Assembly: GCA_017509205.1 (NCBI GenBank)
Contig: JAFWQF010000082.1
Coordinates: 1 to 34,430, forward strand
Direction of reading: 5' to 3'
Length of the DNA: 34,430 bases
Source: Clostridiales bacterium
GTDB lineage: Bacteria; Bacillota; Clostridia; Saccharofermentanales; Saccharofermentanaceae
Made by a program: the position numbers and the translations under genes. How positions within the stretch are numbered: the first letter of the stretch is position 1; every line of letters starts with the position of its first letter. This document shows, one piece after another, positions 1 to 7,905 of this stretch. The notes under the pieces are model-generated. The model worked only from the letters and a program-made list of their open reading frames with translations. It did not search any database and was not told where the DNA came from.

Positions 1-1
1 C

Positions 2-775
2 GGTGCAAAGGCCGGTATCGCAGCAGCGGCAATCGCACTCACGATGGGTTGTGTTTTCGCTATCCCCTCTTCACGCAATGCGATCAACGCAAGCATCAAG
101 GCATTCTTCAACAAGGAAGTTCCCCAGGGAGCCGTTGACGAGCAGATCAAGCAGTCCGAAGACAGAAAAGAAAGAGTAATCCCCACTGAAGACATGAAGC
201 CCTCCGTTGCCGAAAGCGTTAAGGCCGAAGTCGCAAAGCAGGACAAGGAACAGGACGACTACTACAAGAACGTAACCGTAACAGCTGAGTACTACAAGGA
301 TGCTGAGCTCAACAAGCTCGCAAACTACTACACCCAGAAGAAGATGAATCTCATGGATCTCAAGAAGGACATCAAGTACAACGGTTACTATGAGCAGTTC
401 AAGACAAACGACTGGTTCTCCGACGGTTTCTACGTATCCTACTGGATAGGTGACAACGCAACCGGTTATTCCGGCATGATTACCTGCTTCAAGGCAACAG
501 ACAAGCAGCTCGCAAGCTACATGAAGAACGCTCACGGACTGGTCAATGAAGAGCGAAAGAACCACAACCAGAAGACCGTTTCCTATGACAAGTTCTGGAA
601 GAAGAGTACAGACTCCGAAGGCAACACGGTTTACACCGGTTCATGGAAAGGACCCGAGCCTGAGATGAAGCTCCTCCCTTCCGACAGAGCAAGATTCATG
701 AACTTCAAGATCACTTACGACGCAAAGAACAATATCGCGATCGTTTCCATCGAAGACGGTGGCGGAGTAGGTTGA
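2..775 (+). CDS. Anti-sigma-factor-like single-pass membrane protein, 5' truncated by window edge
   Basis: The reading frame is open back to the first bases of the window, so the true start lies outside; the first in-window ATG (44) falls inside the membrane helix and is not the start. The visible part begins with an Ala/Ile-rich hydrophobic helix (about residues 1-22 of the visible frame), followed by a charged Lys/Glu/Asp-rich stretch and a roughly 180-residue globular region rich in Tyr, Asp and Lys that I do not recognise. The arrangement, a cytosolic N-terminus, one Ala-rich helix and an outside domain starting with a similar Asn-Ala/Phe/Val-Pro pattern, resembles the anti-sigma-like protein at 28926. 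I infer it is a paralogue and that an ECF sigma gene may lie just upstream of the window. Function is otherwise unassigned. Confidence 0.6.
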   Translation, partial: GAKAGIAAAAIALTMGCVFAIPSSRNAINASIKAFFNKEVPQGAVDEQIKQSEDRKERVIPTEDMKPSVAESVKAEVAKQDKEQDDYYKNVTVTAEYYKDAELNKLANYYTQKKMNLMDLKKDIKYNGYYEQFKTNDWFSDGFYVSYWIGDNATGYSGMITCFKATDKQLASYMKNAHGLVNEERKNHNQKTVSYDKFWKKSTDSEGNTVYTGSWKGPEPEMKLLPSDRARFMNFKITYDAKNNIAIVSIEDGGGVG

Positions 776-813
776 ATCTTACTTCCTCTCTGAGATTTTG
801 TCCGACCAACACG

Positions 814-844
814 AAAGGGCTGCAGTTTAGCTGCGGCCCTTTTT
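814..844 (+). terminator. Bidirectional rho-independent terminator between convergent genes
   Basis: AAAGGGC-T-GCAG (814-825) pairs with CTGC-G-GCCCTTT (831-842) around a five-base loop, with one G-U pair in the middle, followed by a T-rich tail on the plus strand and, read the other way, preceded by A residues. It lies downstream of the plus-strand gene ending at 775. The minus-strand gene ending at 827 has its stop codon in the loop, so half of the stem is also coding sequence for its last residues. Confidence 0.8.
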
Positions 845-2662
845 CTTTGCTTTCTTTTCGAGATACATGGCTTTGTCGGCTTTCTTCATGCACTCACCGA
901 CCCCGTGCCAGTCCGTCATGTCGCAGGTACCTATCGAAGCACCCATTTCGAACGGGTATTTGCCGCTCTGGTTGACCGTGCGCATGTTGTTCCTGACGCC
1001 TCTGATGAACTTGCCTACCCTGCCGGGTTCACCCAAAACAAGTACCGCCTCGAACTCGTCGCCGCCCATCCTTGCAACGAACTCATCTGAATTGAGCGCG
1101 TTGTCGATGCACTTTGCGAGTTCCACGATCGCATCGTCACCGCTGTTATGACCATAGGTATCGTTGACAGCCTTAAGATTGTCCATGTCGATCGATACGA
1201 TGGCCAAAGGCTTTTTCATCCTGCCTTCCTTGTCGAACTTCTCGGACAGCCTCTTTTCAAAGCCTCTTCTGTTCAAGATTCCCGTGAGAGGATCCCTGAT
1301 GTAAAGGCTCATGACGTCTGAGATACCGAAGAGCTTCTCGTAGAGCTCGAACTTGTTCATGTTCTCGCCGACCTTCATCAGGAGGTATTCGACCTTGAAA
1401 TCAAGGAATGCGGGAATATCAGTATCAACTGTCATGGCCATATAGCCGTAGATTTCGTTCTTATATGCCAGAGGGAAATGCAGGCGCATACCCTTTCTGT
1501 TCTTCTCAAGTTCATCCGGGAAGATCTTATTGTCCGGATAGGGGATGTCCTTTATTATGCTCTCGCCCTTGTTCTCGAAATATCCTACGACTTCCCTGTT
1601 GTCTTCCCTGTATCTGCAGATATAGCAGGACTTGACGCTTTCAATATTCCTAAACAGGTCGAGAGTAACCTTTTTGCCGTCTTCTTTGGTGAGAGCGCCC
1701 TCGAAAAGGTCGCTGATGACTACATATTCCCTGCCGCTCTCGTTTGTCACCGATACTTCGGCCTTCAGATCGCAAAGAGCCGCGAAGACATCTCTTTCGA
1801 CAAAAAGATCGCCGGTACTCTCACGCAGGATAAGTGTCTCGGGAACATATGTCTCAAGTTCTCTCGGTTTTCCCGCTAAAACATCTTCGAGGACTTCGAT
1901 CGCCGTATCCACAAATGCATCATTCGAGATTCCGACCGTGGTAATTGAAGGGATATAATCCTGAACTTCACTTACGTTGTCCACGCCGCTGATCATGACA
2001 TCCTGCGGGACCGTATAGCCGCGCTTGCGCAGCTCATTGCAGAGAGCCAGCGCTTCATAGTCATTGGAGCATATGATCGCCTCAGGGAGCTTGCCATTCT
2101 TCTTGATGAAGAAATCAGCCATCTGCGGGCCCTGGTCGAACCAGTAATTTCCGTGGTATATCTTCTTCTCGGAAACCTTGTATCCGGCCTCTGCCATGGC
2201 ATCTTCAAAGCCCTGTCTTCTGGCAAAAGAGTCGTCAACATCGTCTCTTCCCGTGACAAAGCCGATGTCCTTGGTCTTGCACTTGGAAATGACGTGCTTT
2301 GCGATCGTATACATCAGGAGCCTGTTATCAGGAATAATGTTGTAGAAGCCCGGGATCTCCGCTCTTACGCAAATGACAGGAGGGGCATCATTATCGGCCA
2401 GAAGATCTTCTATCAGGTCTTTAGCAACGCCCTCATGTATCAGGGTGTCCGAGCAGAGTATTATGCCGTCGTAATCGTGTACGTCAGGCAGTGACAGTAT
2501 GCTCTTGAAACCGATAACGTGAAGAGGGTTCTTCGTAGGCATCGAGCAGATGCCGAAAACATCGATCGTGTAGTCCTTTTCGCGGGCATAGTAATCAAGA
2601 CGCTTCAGTATTCCCAAAGCGAAATCCCTGTACATGTCACCGATAAAAACGCAGATCTTCAT
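827..2662 (-). CDS. Cytosolic sensor: LacI-type periplasmic-binding fold, GAF-like middle region, C-terminal GGDEF diguanylate cyclase
   Basis: 611 residues with no signal peptide or membrane helix. Residues about 1-280 resemble the LacI/GalR type-1 periplasmic-binding fold (ICSNDYEAL and ISGVDN motifs), but there is no N-terminal helix-turn-helix. Residues about 290-440 are a possible GAF-like region. The GGDEF domain follows (RDPLTGILNRRGF about 455, GGDEF at 533-537), so it should convert two GTP to c-di-GMP. The usual RxxD inhibitory site before GGDEF is absent (NSDE instead). I infer ligand binding in the cytosol tunes cyclase activity; the ligand is unknown, probably a sugar. ATG at 2662 is chosen because the first beta strand begins there; it has no Shine-Dalgarno and sits 6 bases after a perfect -10. 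A second gene of this architecture lies at 31601. Confidence 0.85.
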   Translation of the reverse strand: MKICVFIGDMYRDFALGILKRLDYYAREKDYTIDVFGICSMPTKNPLHVIGFKSILSLPDVHDYDGIILCSDTLIHEGVAKDLIEDLLADNDAPPVICVRAEIPGFYNIIPDNRLLMYTIAKHVISKCKTKDIGFVTGRDDVDDSFARRQGFEDAMAEAGYKVSEKKIYHGNYWFDQGPQMADFFIKKNGKLPEAIICSNDYEALALCNELRKRGYTVPQDVMISGVDNVSEVQDYIPSITTVGISNDAFVDTAIEVLEDVLAGKPRELETYVPETLILRESTGDLFVERDVFAALCDLKAEVSVTNESGREYVVISDLFEGALTKEDGKKVTLDLFRNIESVKSCYICRYREDNREVVGYFENKGESIIKDIPYPDNKIFPDELEKNRKGMRLHFPLAYKNEIYGYMAMTVDTDIPAFLDFKVEYLLMKVGENMNKFELYEKLFGISDVMSLYIRDPLTGILNRRGFEKRLSEKFDKEGRMKKPLAIVSIDMDNLKAVNDTYGHNSGDDAIVELAKCIDNALNSDEFVARMGGDEFEAVLVLGEPGRVGKFIRGVRNNMRTVNQSGKYPFEMGASIGTCDMTDWHGVGECMKKADKAMYLEKKAKKKGRS

Positions 2663-2668
2663 GCCGAC

Positions 2669-2698
2669 ATTATACTAACCTGATGCCGAGACTGTAAA
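2669..2698 (-). promoter_or_regulatory. Promoter of the sensor/GGDEF gene, predicted leaderless start
   Basis: On the minus strand, TTTACA (2698-2693), an 18-base spacer and TATAAT (2674-2669). Only six bases separate the -10 hexamer from the A of the start ATG at 2662, so transcription would begin at or next to the start codon. No Shine-Dalgarno is present. A near-direct repeat ATGCCGA occurs at 2661-2667 and 2683-2689, 22 bases apart. Confidence 0.65.
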
Positions 2699-2714
2699 GA
2701 AAAATTAATAAGGG

Positions 2715-3197
2715 TTATCTGTTGTCGACCTTCTCGGGATACATGTCGTGATTGAAAAGCCTGTCTTCTGCGACCTTCTCCCACTTCGTGCCGGGCTTGC
2801 CGTAGTTGCAGTAAGGATCGATCGAGATGCCGCCGCGCGGTGTGAACTTGCCCCAGACCTCAATGTACTTGGGATCCATGAGCTTTATCAGGTCCTTCAT
2901 GATTATGTTCACGCAGTCCTCGTGGAAGTCGCCGTGATTTCTGAACGAGAACAGATAGAGCTTTAATGACTTGCTCTCAACCATGCGTTCGCCCGGAACG
3001 TATGAGATCGTGATAGTTGCGAAGTCAGGCTGGCCAGTGATCGGGCAAAGGCTGGTAAATTCAGGGCAGTTGAACTTTACGAAATAATCGTTGTCAGGAT
3101 GCTTGTTGATGAACGTCTCGAGTACTGAAGGATCGTAGTCCTGGCTGTACTTCGTGCCGTTGCTTCCGAGTTTTGTAAGTCCTTCGTTTTCGCGCAT
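2715..3197 (-). CDS. queF: NADPH-dependent 7-cyano-7-deazaguanine (preQ0) reductase QueF
   Basis: 160 residues, the short unimodular form. QueF reduces the nitrile of preQ0 to the aminomethyl group of preQ1 in the queuosine tRNA pathway, in the cytosol. The signature [13 protein letters not shown] carries the thioimide-forming Cys51 and Asp58; the QueF motif ESKSLKLY is at 74-81; His92-Glu93 follow in NHGDFHED. The C51/D58/E93 spacing equals that of Bacillus subtilis QueF (C55/D62/E97). The frame extends upstream to 3245, but ATG at 3197 is preferred: AAGGGGTGA sits just upstream, and this start lies four bases after the stop of the transporter gene, implying translational coupling. Only this pathway step is seen here, suggesting salvage of imported preQ0 or synthesis genes elsewhere. 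Confidence 0.95.
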   Translation of the reverse strand: MRENEGLTKLGSNGTKYSQDYDPSVLETFINKHPDNDYFVKFNCPEFTSLCPITGQPDFATITISYVPGERMVESKSLKLYLFSFRNHGDFHEDCVNIIMKDLIKLMDPKYIEVWGKFTPRGGISIDPYCNYGKPGTKWEKVAEDRLFNHDMYPEKVDNR

Positions 3198-3201
3198 GTT
3201 A

Positions 3202-3882
3202 TCACCCCTTGATGAAGTTGTAACTGATGTCTTCGTCGTAGACATCGATGCCTTCGGCTTTCTTGACTGCCTTTACGACAGCGTATGTTACGGGCGTGAA
3301 GAGGACTTCGTAGCCAACCTTGAATATGTACTGGAAAAGGATCATCTTGAGGACAACGGAATTCTCCATGGTGCCCCAGAATGAGATCGTAATGAAGATG
3401 ACTGAATCAAGTCCCTCACCTACCACAGTTGAAAGGATCGTGCGGATCCAGAGCTTCTTTCCCTTGGTCGCAACCTTGAGTTTTGAGAGGATCACGGAGT
3501 TGGAGAACTCACCGAAAAGATATCCCGCAAAAGAAGCGAAAGCGACACGGGGTGTTGTTCCGAGAACCGCCTCAAAAGCCTCCTGATTCTCCCAGTAACC
3601 CGGATGCGGAAGCGCAATAGTTACGAGATAGACCATTACCGCAAAGAAGCTGCAGATGAAACCGAGCCAGATGATGGTGCGTGCTTTTCTGAAACCATAG
3701 ACCTCGGTGAAAACATCACCTATGATGTATGTCAGCGGGAAAAGGATTACTGCGGCAGGCAGAGTGATGTCAGCTGTAACTGCCCACATCTTGCCTGCTA
3801 CGAGGTTTGATAAAAGAAGGCATGTCACGAAGACAATGCCGATGACCATGAAAAGTCTTGATACGTTTTTCGATTCGTCCAT
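3202..3882 (-). CDS. yhhQ: Queuosine precursor transporter, YhhQ/VUT family
   Basis: 226 residues, about six membrane helices. Family hallmarks include the first helix with [11 protein letters not shown], the [21 protein letters not shown] segment beginning near residue 47, and the later [13 protein letters not shown] and GEGLDSVIF segments. YhhQ-type proteins import preQ0/preQ1 for queuosine synthesis; location directly upstream of queF, with four bases between stop and start, supports this role. The frame can be extended to 3927, but ATG at 3882 with TTGGAGTG upstream fits better and puts the first helix near the N-terminus. Expression is probably controlled by the structured leader at 3897-4041. 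Confidence 0.92.
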   Translation of the reverse strand: MDESKNVSRLFMVIGIVFVTCLLLSNLVAGKMWAVTADITLPAAVILFPLTYIIGDVFTEVYGFRKARTIIWLGFICSFFAVMVYLVTIALPHPGYWENQEAFEAVLGTTPRVAFASFAGYLFGEFSNSVILSKLKVATKGKKLWIRTILSTVVGEGLDSVIFITISFWGTMENSVVLKMILFQYIFKVGYEVLFTPVTYAVVKAVKKAEGIDVYDEDISYNFIKG

Positions 3883-3896
3883 ATAACACTCCAAGA

Positions 3897-3943
3897 ATAA
3901 AAAATGCCCCCTCATCAGGAGCCGCATAAAACCAAACGGGCAT
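3897..3943 (-). terminator. Candidate regulated terminator in the leader of the queuosine operon
   Basis: In the minus-strand transcript ATGCCC (3943-3938) can pair with GGGCAT (3909-3904), followed at once by a run of T residues. A competing small hairpin GCATG-TTTTG-CATGC just upstream shares the 5' arm of this stem. The structure lies inside the leader of yhhQ-queF, before the Shine-Dalgarno, so it looks like an attenuator. The loop is long (about 28 bases), which weakens the call. Confidence 0.5.
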
Positions 3944-3959
3944 GCAAAACATGCTCAGA

Positions 3960-4041
3960 TAATGATCAAATGAAGTCCTGGTTTTGTTTAACGACAGGAT
4001 GGCACAAACGAACTGTCGACCCGGAGGGGTGGTTCCGAGGC
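3960..4041 (-). ncRNA. Candidate preQ1-responsive riboswitch aptamer (class unresolved)
   Basis: The predicted transcript start (about 4041) leaves a leader of about 160 bases before yhhQ. It contains a hairpin CGGA/TCCG near 4036-4021, then a perfect six-pair stem CGACAG (4018-4013) / CTGTCG (3997-3992) with a C-ending loop, then an A-rich tail (TTAAACAAAACCAGGA) very like the A-rich 3' tail of preQ1-I aptamers. The loop, 15 bases, is longer than in canonical preQ1-I, so a variant or a preQ1-III-type fold is possible. The genes controlled, a queuosine precursor transporter and QueF, are exactly those expected. Class membership needs a covariance-model search. Confidence 0.4.
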
Positions 4042-4047
4042 ACGGAT

Positions 4048-4076
4048 AATCTAACATCTAACCCTAATAAGGTCAA
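4048..4076 (-). promoter_or_regulatory. Promoter of yhhQ-queF
   Basis: On the minus strand TTGACC (4076-4071), a 17-base spacer, and TAGATT (4053-4048). It predicts a start near 4041 and hence a long structured leader. Confidence 0.6.
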
Positions 4077-4097
4077 GCGAAATCAGAAGTTATCTTG

Positions 4098-4103
4098 TAT
4101 AAT
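4098..4103 (+). promoter_or_regulatory. Probable -10 element of the amino acid permease gene
   Basis: A perfect TATAAT 27 bases before the GTG start. I see no good -35 hexamer 17 bases upstream. It would be divergent from the yhhQ promoter. Confidence 0.45.
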
Positions 4104-4129
4104 ATACAAAAAGATAAAGGAAATTTGAT

Positions 4130-5272
4130 GTGAATAAGAAGAACTCTGTATTCGCAGCAGCCTGCCTTGTTGCAGGCAACGGCATCGGAAGCGGTGTCAT
4201 GGCCATCCCCTTCTTCGTTCAGAAGGCGGGGATCCTTGGTGGCGTGATCGCGTTTCTTCTCTCATTCACCGTTACCGTTCTTCTTCACCTCATGATCGCA
4301 GAGGTTCTTCTGACGGTAAAATCTGACAGCGGCGACATATTAGAAGGCTTTAACCTGTATCTGTTCAGAGGAAGGCTCAAACCTGTTCTCACGGTGTTCT
4401 TCTTCATTCTGCTGGTAACTATCCTCATGGCGAATCTGTCAGCATACATATCGGGAACCGTAGAAATACTTGAAGGACTTGTCCCGCTCCCTGCGATCGC
4501 CGTGAAGCTCCTGTTTTTCGCCGTCTGCGCCGTCATTGTTCTGATGGGTCTTTATACCGTCGGAATATCCGAAAAGATTACGATCGTGTTCATGTGTTTC
4601 CTTCTGATCCCCACGATAGTCTTATCTCTTCTTCACAGGAACGGTGCGGGAATTTCCCTGACCGGCGGACTTGATGCCTTTGCCGCGGTATTCAGCATGA
4701 TCATGTTCTCATTCTCTGCGGTATTCGCTATACCTCAGGTGGTTGAACTCCTGGACAGGGATGCCGTAAAGATAAGAAAAGCTGTCTGGTTAGGCACAGG
4801 CCTTAACTTTGTCATGTCCGCCTCGGTTGCATTTTGCGCGGTGCTGTCATCAAAGGAAGTCACAAGGATAGCCATAATCGGATGGGCGGATTCCGTCGGC
4901 GGAGCCGTGAAGATCGCGGGTTCTGTTTTCATCGTTTGCGCGATGCTGACTTCGTTCTGGACCACAGGACTTGCCGCAAGCGAGATGATCAGGATCAGGT
5001 TAAAACAGTCAAGCTTCATATCGTTCTGCATCGCTACCTTGCCTGCCCTGCTCCTTACATTCGTTGTTAGCAGCAAGTTCACGAACTTTCTTAAGGTCGG
5101 CGGCGGTGCTATCGCTATGGTTATTTCAGTAATGATCATTCCGACGTTCATCATCGCAATGAAAGGCAGAAAGCCCCAAGTGCTAACGAAGTCCGGTGCA
5201 TCACTGCCTTCTGTAATATTTGTACTTGTCATGCACATTCTCATGGCAGTCGGTGCTTTCATAGACTTTTGA
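4130..5272 (+). CDS. Amino acid permease, probably aromatic amino acid family (Mtr/TyrP-like)
   Basis: 380 residues with about 11 predicted membrane helices and very short loops, typical of secondary amino acid carriers of the APC superfamily. The N-terminus (AGNGIGSGVMAIPFFVQKAG, about residues 15-34) matches the glycine-rich helix-1 motif of the hydroxy/aromatic amino acid permease branch; substrate is inferred, not proven. The start is GTG at 4130: the overlapping ATG at 4128 runs directly into a stop. AAAGGA at 4116-4121 gives a suitable ribosome site. The next gene follows after 14 bases, so the two are probably cotranscribed. Confidence 0.8.
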   Translation: MNKKNSVFAAACLVAGNGIGSGVMAIPFFVQKAGILGGVIAFLLSFTVTVLLHLMIAEVLLTVKSDSGDILEGFNLYLFRGRLKPVLTVFFFILLVTILMANLSAYISGTVEILEGLVPLPAIAVKLLFFAVCAVIVLMGLYTVGISEKITIVFMCFLLIPTIVLSLLHRNGAGISLTGGLDAFAAVFSMIMFSFSAVFAIPQVVELLDRDAVKIRKAVWLGTGLNFVMSASVAFCAVLSSKEVTRIAIIGWADSVGGAVKIAGSVFIVCAMLTSFWTTGLAASEMIRIRLKQSSFISFCIATLPALLLTFVVSSKFTNFLKVGGGAIAMVISVMIIPTFIIAMKGRKPQVLTKSGASLPSVIFVLVMHILMAVGAFIDF

Positions 5273-5286
5273 GGAGGGCTGCTTAA

Positions 5287-6354
5287 TTGGAATTCTCTTT
5301 TGGAACATCTAAAGATGCACCTGAAGTATTAAGGCTTCTCGAGGGAGAATCGTACAAGGGCGATTTGAGCATCATATTCACGCGCCGCAGTGATCCTGTT
5401 GAATCTCTGCTGATGGAAAGCGACGGCGCCATCACAGGTGTCATAAGAGACAAAAGCGGACATGTGATCGCAACGCTTTCCGCGGTTCCCAGACATATGT
5501 ACATCGGCGGCGAATTAAAGAAGGTCGCCTACCTCACGGGCTTTAAGAAGGATCTGTCTTACAACAAGATCATCAACTGGAAAACGGTCTTTTCGAAGAT
5601 GAACGAGACAGGCAATTACGATTGCTATTTCTGCTGCTTCGTCGGAGACAATGACCTGATAATAAACATGCTCACAAAGCGCCGCGCAAGGCTTCCCTAC
5701 ACCCTTCCGATATGTAAACTTGAAGCTTTCATATACAACCCACGTGTAAAGGTAAAAGATCCGCATCCGGAACTTGAATTTAAGAGAGCAACGGCTGACA
5801 GCATAAATTACGTGATCAGCTTCATCAGCGGTCAGGGAAAAGGTCATGACATGTTCCATAAGCTTGATTCAGTCTCTGACATCAAGACGCTTAAAACAGA
5901 CGACTTTTACTATCTGACCAAAGGCGGCAGAGTTGTTGCCGCAGCGGCTCTTTGGAACAGGCAGAGCGTCAAGCAGTACATCCTTAAGGAATGCCGCGGA
6001 AAGATGAAGCTCGCGCGTTGCTTAAATCCCCTATTGTCACTCCTCGGATATGTAAAGTTCCCGCCTGACAACACTCAGGTCAACCTGGCTTATATATCTT
6101 TCGCTGAAGCTGAAAACAACGATCCTGAATTACTGACTTCGCTTCTTTCAAGGATAATGAAAGAGGCTGACGGCAAATTTGAAGCAGTCATAATTGGAGC
6201 CGTTCCTTCAAGCTGGAAACACAAGGTATATAAGAAGATCCGCGGGATCAGCATCATGCATAACATCGCGCAGATCGTAATGAACGGAATAAACGACAAT
6301 CCCCCTGCTGACATCGACGGGGAGAATTCCGATCTTGAGTGCGCGCTGCTATAA
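5287..6354 (+). CDS. GNAT-like acyltransferase-family protein of unknown substrate
   Basis: 355 residues, cytosolic. The N-terminal part (VLRLLEGES..., GHVIATLSAVPRHMYIGGELKKVAYLTGF) has the beta-strand pattern of the acetyl-CoA-binding N-acyltransferase fold, and residues about 155-325 could be a second such domain (FKRATADSINYVISFI, then LTKGGRVVAAAALWNR). Clear acceptor-site residues cannot be named. Start is TTG at 5287, preceded by a strong GAGGAGG (5271-5277), which overlaps the end of the permease gene and suggests translational coupling. The substrate is unknown; the neighbour suggests an amino-acid-related role, which is only inference. Confidence 0.7.
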   Translation: MEFSFGTSKDAPEVLRLLEGESYKGDLSIIFTRRSDPVESLLMESDGAITGVIRDKSGHVIATLSAVPRHMYIGGELKKVAYLTGFKKDLSYNKIINWKTVFSKMNETGNYDCYFCCFVGDNDLIINMLTKRRARLPYTLPICKLEAFIYNPRVKVKDPHPELEFKRATADSINYVISFISGQGKGHDMFHKLDSVSDIKTLKTDDFYYLTKGGRVVAAAALWNRQSVKQYILKECRGKMKLARCLNPLLSLLGYVKFPPDNTQVNLAYISFAEAENNDPELLTSLLSRIMKEADGKFEAVIIGAVPSSWKHKVYKKIRGISIMHNIAQIVMNGINDNPPADIDGENSDLECALL

Positions 6355-6422
6355 AAGGCATAATCCTCTTAAATTTATTTTATGTTATATTATGTGCTAT
6401 GGAATAAGAAAGGATTACTACC

Positions 6423-7574
6423 ATGGCAGTATTATGCAAAAACTGTGCAGGCAAGCTGATATTCAATCCGGCTTCACAGAAGCTGGAGTGCAGTACCTGC
6501 GGCAGTTCATTCAGACCGGAAGACGTTGAAGACGTCTATGCTTCCAAAAGTGCCAAGTACTATGACACCAGAGTCTATGTATGCAGTCACTGCGGCGCGG
6601 AAGTCATCACGAGCGATACCGAAGCATCCACCTTCTGCGTCTACTGCGGAAACCCGGCGATCGTCTTCAGCAGGATATCAAGGGAATACAGGCCTGACGG
6701 ACTCATACCGTTTAAGATCACCAAAGAACAGGCCATAAGCAACATCACTAAGAAATTCCTGAACAACCCGATAGTTCCCAAAGAGGTTGCCGGAAAGTGC
6801 AGACCTGAAAACATTCGCGGCATCTATGTTCCCTATTGGGTTATAAATGCGAAGTTCACTGAAGCCGATTTTTTGAGCGGCGTGGTCAAGCGCGGCAAGA
6901 GTTCAGAAACCAGATATTACTCAAGAGCCTGCGAAACCCAGCTTCGTAATGTTCCGATAGACGGTTCAAGGATACTGAACGATGACACCAGCTTAAAACT
7001 CGAGCCTTTCTATCTTGAAGATTCGAAAGACTTCGACGAGGATTATCTGAACGGATTCTATTCGAACACCTCGGATCTGAGATTCTTCGATCTTCGTGAA
7101 TCCGCGGCGAAAAGATGCCATAAGCTGGTATCCGAAGAAGTGATAAAATCCATTCCTTCAAATGCCAGAGACGTAAAGATCAGGGACACTATCTACTGGG
7201 TCGACATAGAAGACGATCCCATCTACATGATGATGCCCGTATGGTTTTTCACTTTTAAGTACAAAGGCAAGCCCTACACTATCCTGGTAAACGGCCAGAC
7301 AGGCAAAGTCGTGGGAACTCTGCCATGGCAGAGCAAGCGCATTGTTGCGATTGCAGGCTCGCTCTTCATTGCGATAACAGCTCTTGTATCCTTCTTATTC
7401 ATGGCCTGGATGCACAACATAAACAATTTGTTTGTCTTCGCCGTGGCAATCCTCATAACAGGAGGCATGGCGATCTTCACAAAAGTCATAACGGGCCTAA
7501 AGAAGATCTACAGGAATCTCAGGCTGACACAGTCTGAAGGCATCTTCAACTTCGTAAAGAAAAGGCAGGTGTGA
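6423..7574 (+). CDS. Zinc-ribbon membrane protein (TFIIB-type zinc ribbon family)
   Basis: 383 residues. Two four-cysteine zinc ribbons open the protein: C5/C8/C23/C26 and C54/C57/C72/C75, both CxxC-x(14)-CxxC. A mixed alpha/beta region (about 90-290) follows, containing the segment IRGIYVPYWVINAKF, and then two membrane helices (about 300-322 and 330-350) with a short basic cytosolic tail. Related proteins are widespread in Clostridia, but their function is not established; the ribbons may bind nucleic acid or protein. ATG at 6423 follows AAAGGA. The stop overlaps the GTG start of the next small gene (GTGA), so the two are probably made together. Confidence 0.75.
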   Translation: MAVLCKNCAGKLIFNPASQKLECSTCGSSFRPEDVEDVYASKSAKYYDTRVYVCSHCGAEVITSDTEASTFCVYCGNPAIVFSRISREYRPDGLIPFKITKEQAISNITKKFLNNPIVPKEVAGKCRPENIRGIYVPYWVINAKFTEADFLSGVVKRGKSSETRYYSRACETQLRNVPIDGSRILNDDTSLKLEPFYLEDSKDFDEDYLNGFYSNTSDLRFFDLRESAAKRCHKLVSEEVIKSIPSNARDVKIRDTIYWVDIEDDPIYMMMPVWFFTFKYKGKPYTILVNGQTGKVVGTLPWQSKRIVAIAGSLFIAITALVSFLFMAWMHNINNLFVFAVAILITGGMAIFTKVITGLKKIYRNLRLTQSEGIFNFVKKRQV

Positions 7575-7891
7575 TCAAAATGCACGACGCACAGTTTTTG
7601 CAGATAGTATTAGTCATGGGAATAACACTCCTTTTTACGAGTGTTTCATATTCGATATTCATCACTTACATGATACTGAAGAAATTCAGCGATCTCGGTG
7701 ACTCTTCCTGTAAGCTGAATGAATATGCACCCAAAGGTCTCAGCTATACGCGCATGGTAGATAACGTTCCGACAAACGAGAAGTACTTCCTTCTGGCTGA
7801 TTACGGCGTGGATCCGTACTTGGACAAGAAGCACAGCATCCCCGAAGTCCTTCTCAGGAATGCGGAAAAAGATCAGGAAGAAGAATTCTAG
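7571..7891 (+). CDS. Small single-pass membrane protein, hypothetical
   Basis: 106 residues from GTG at 7571, which overlaps the upstream stop codon; an in-frame ATG at 7580 is an alternative start. One strongly hydrophobic N-terminal helix (about residues 8-34) precedes a polar tail with a Tyr/Asp-rich segment (YFLLADYGVDPYLDKKH) and an acidic C-terminus. I do not recognise the family. The overlap with the zinc-ribbon membrane protein suggests the two products work together at the membrane. Confidence 0.6.
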   Translation: MIKMHDAQFLQIVLVMGITLLFTSVSYSIFITYMILKKFSDLGDSSCKLNEYAPKGLSYTRMVDNVPTNEKYFLLADYGVDPYLDKKHSIPEVLLRNAEKDQEEEF

Positions 7892-7905
7892 AGAAAGAGG
7901 TTTTT

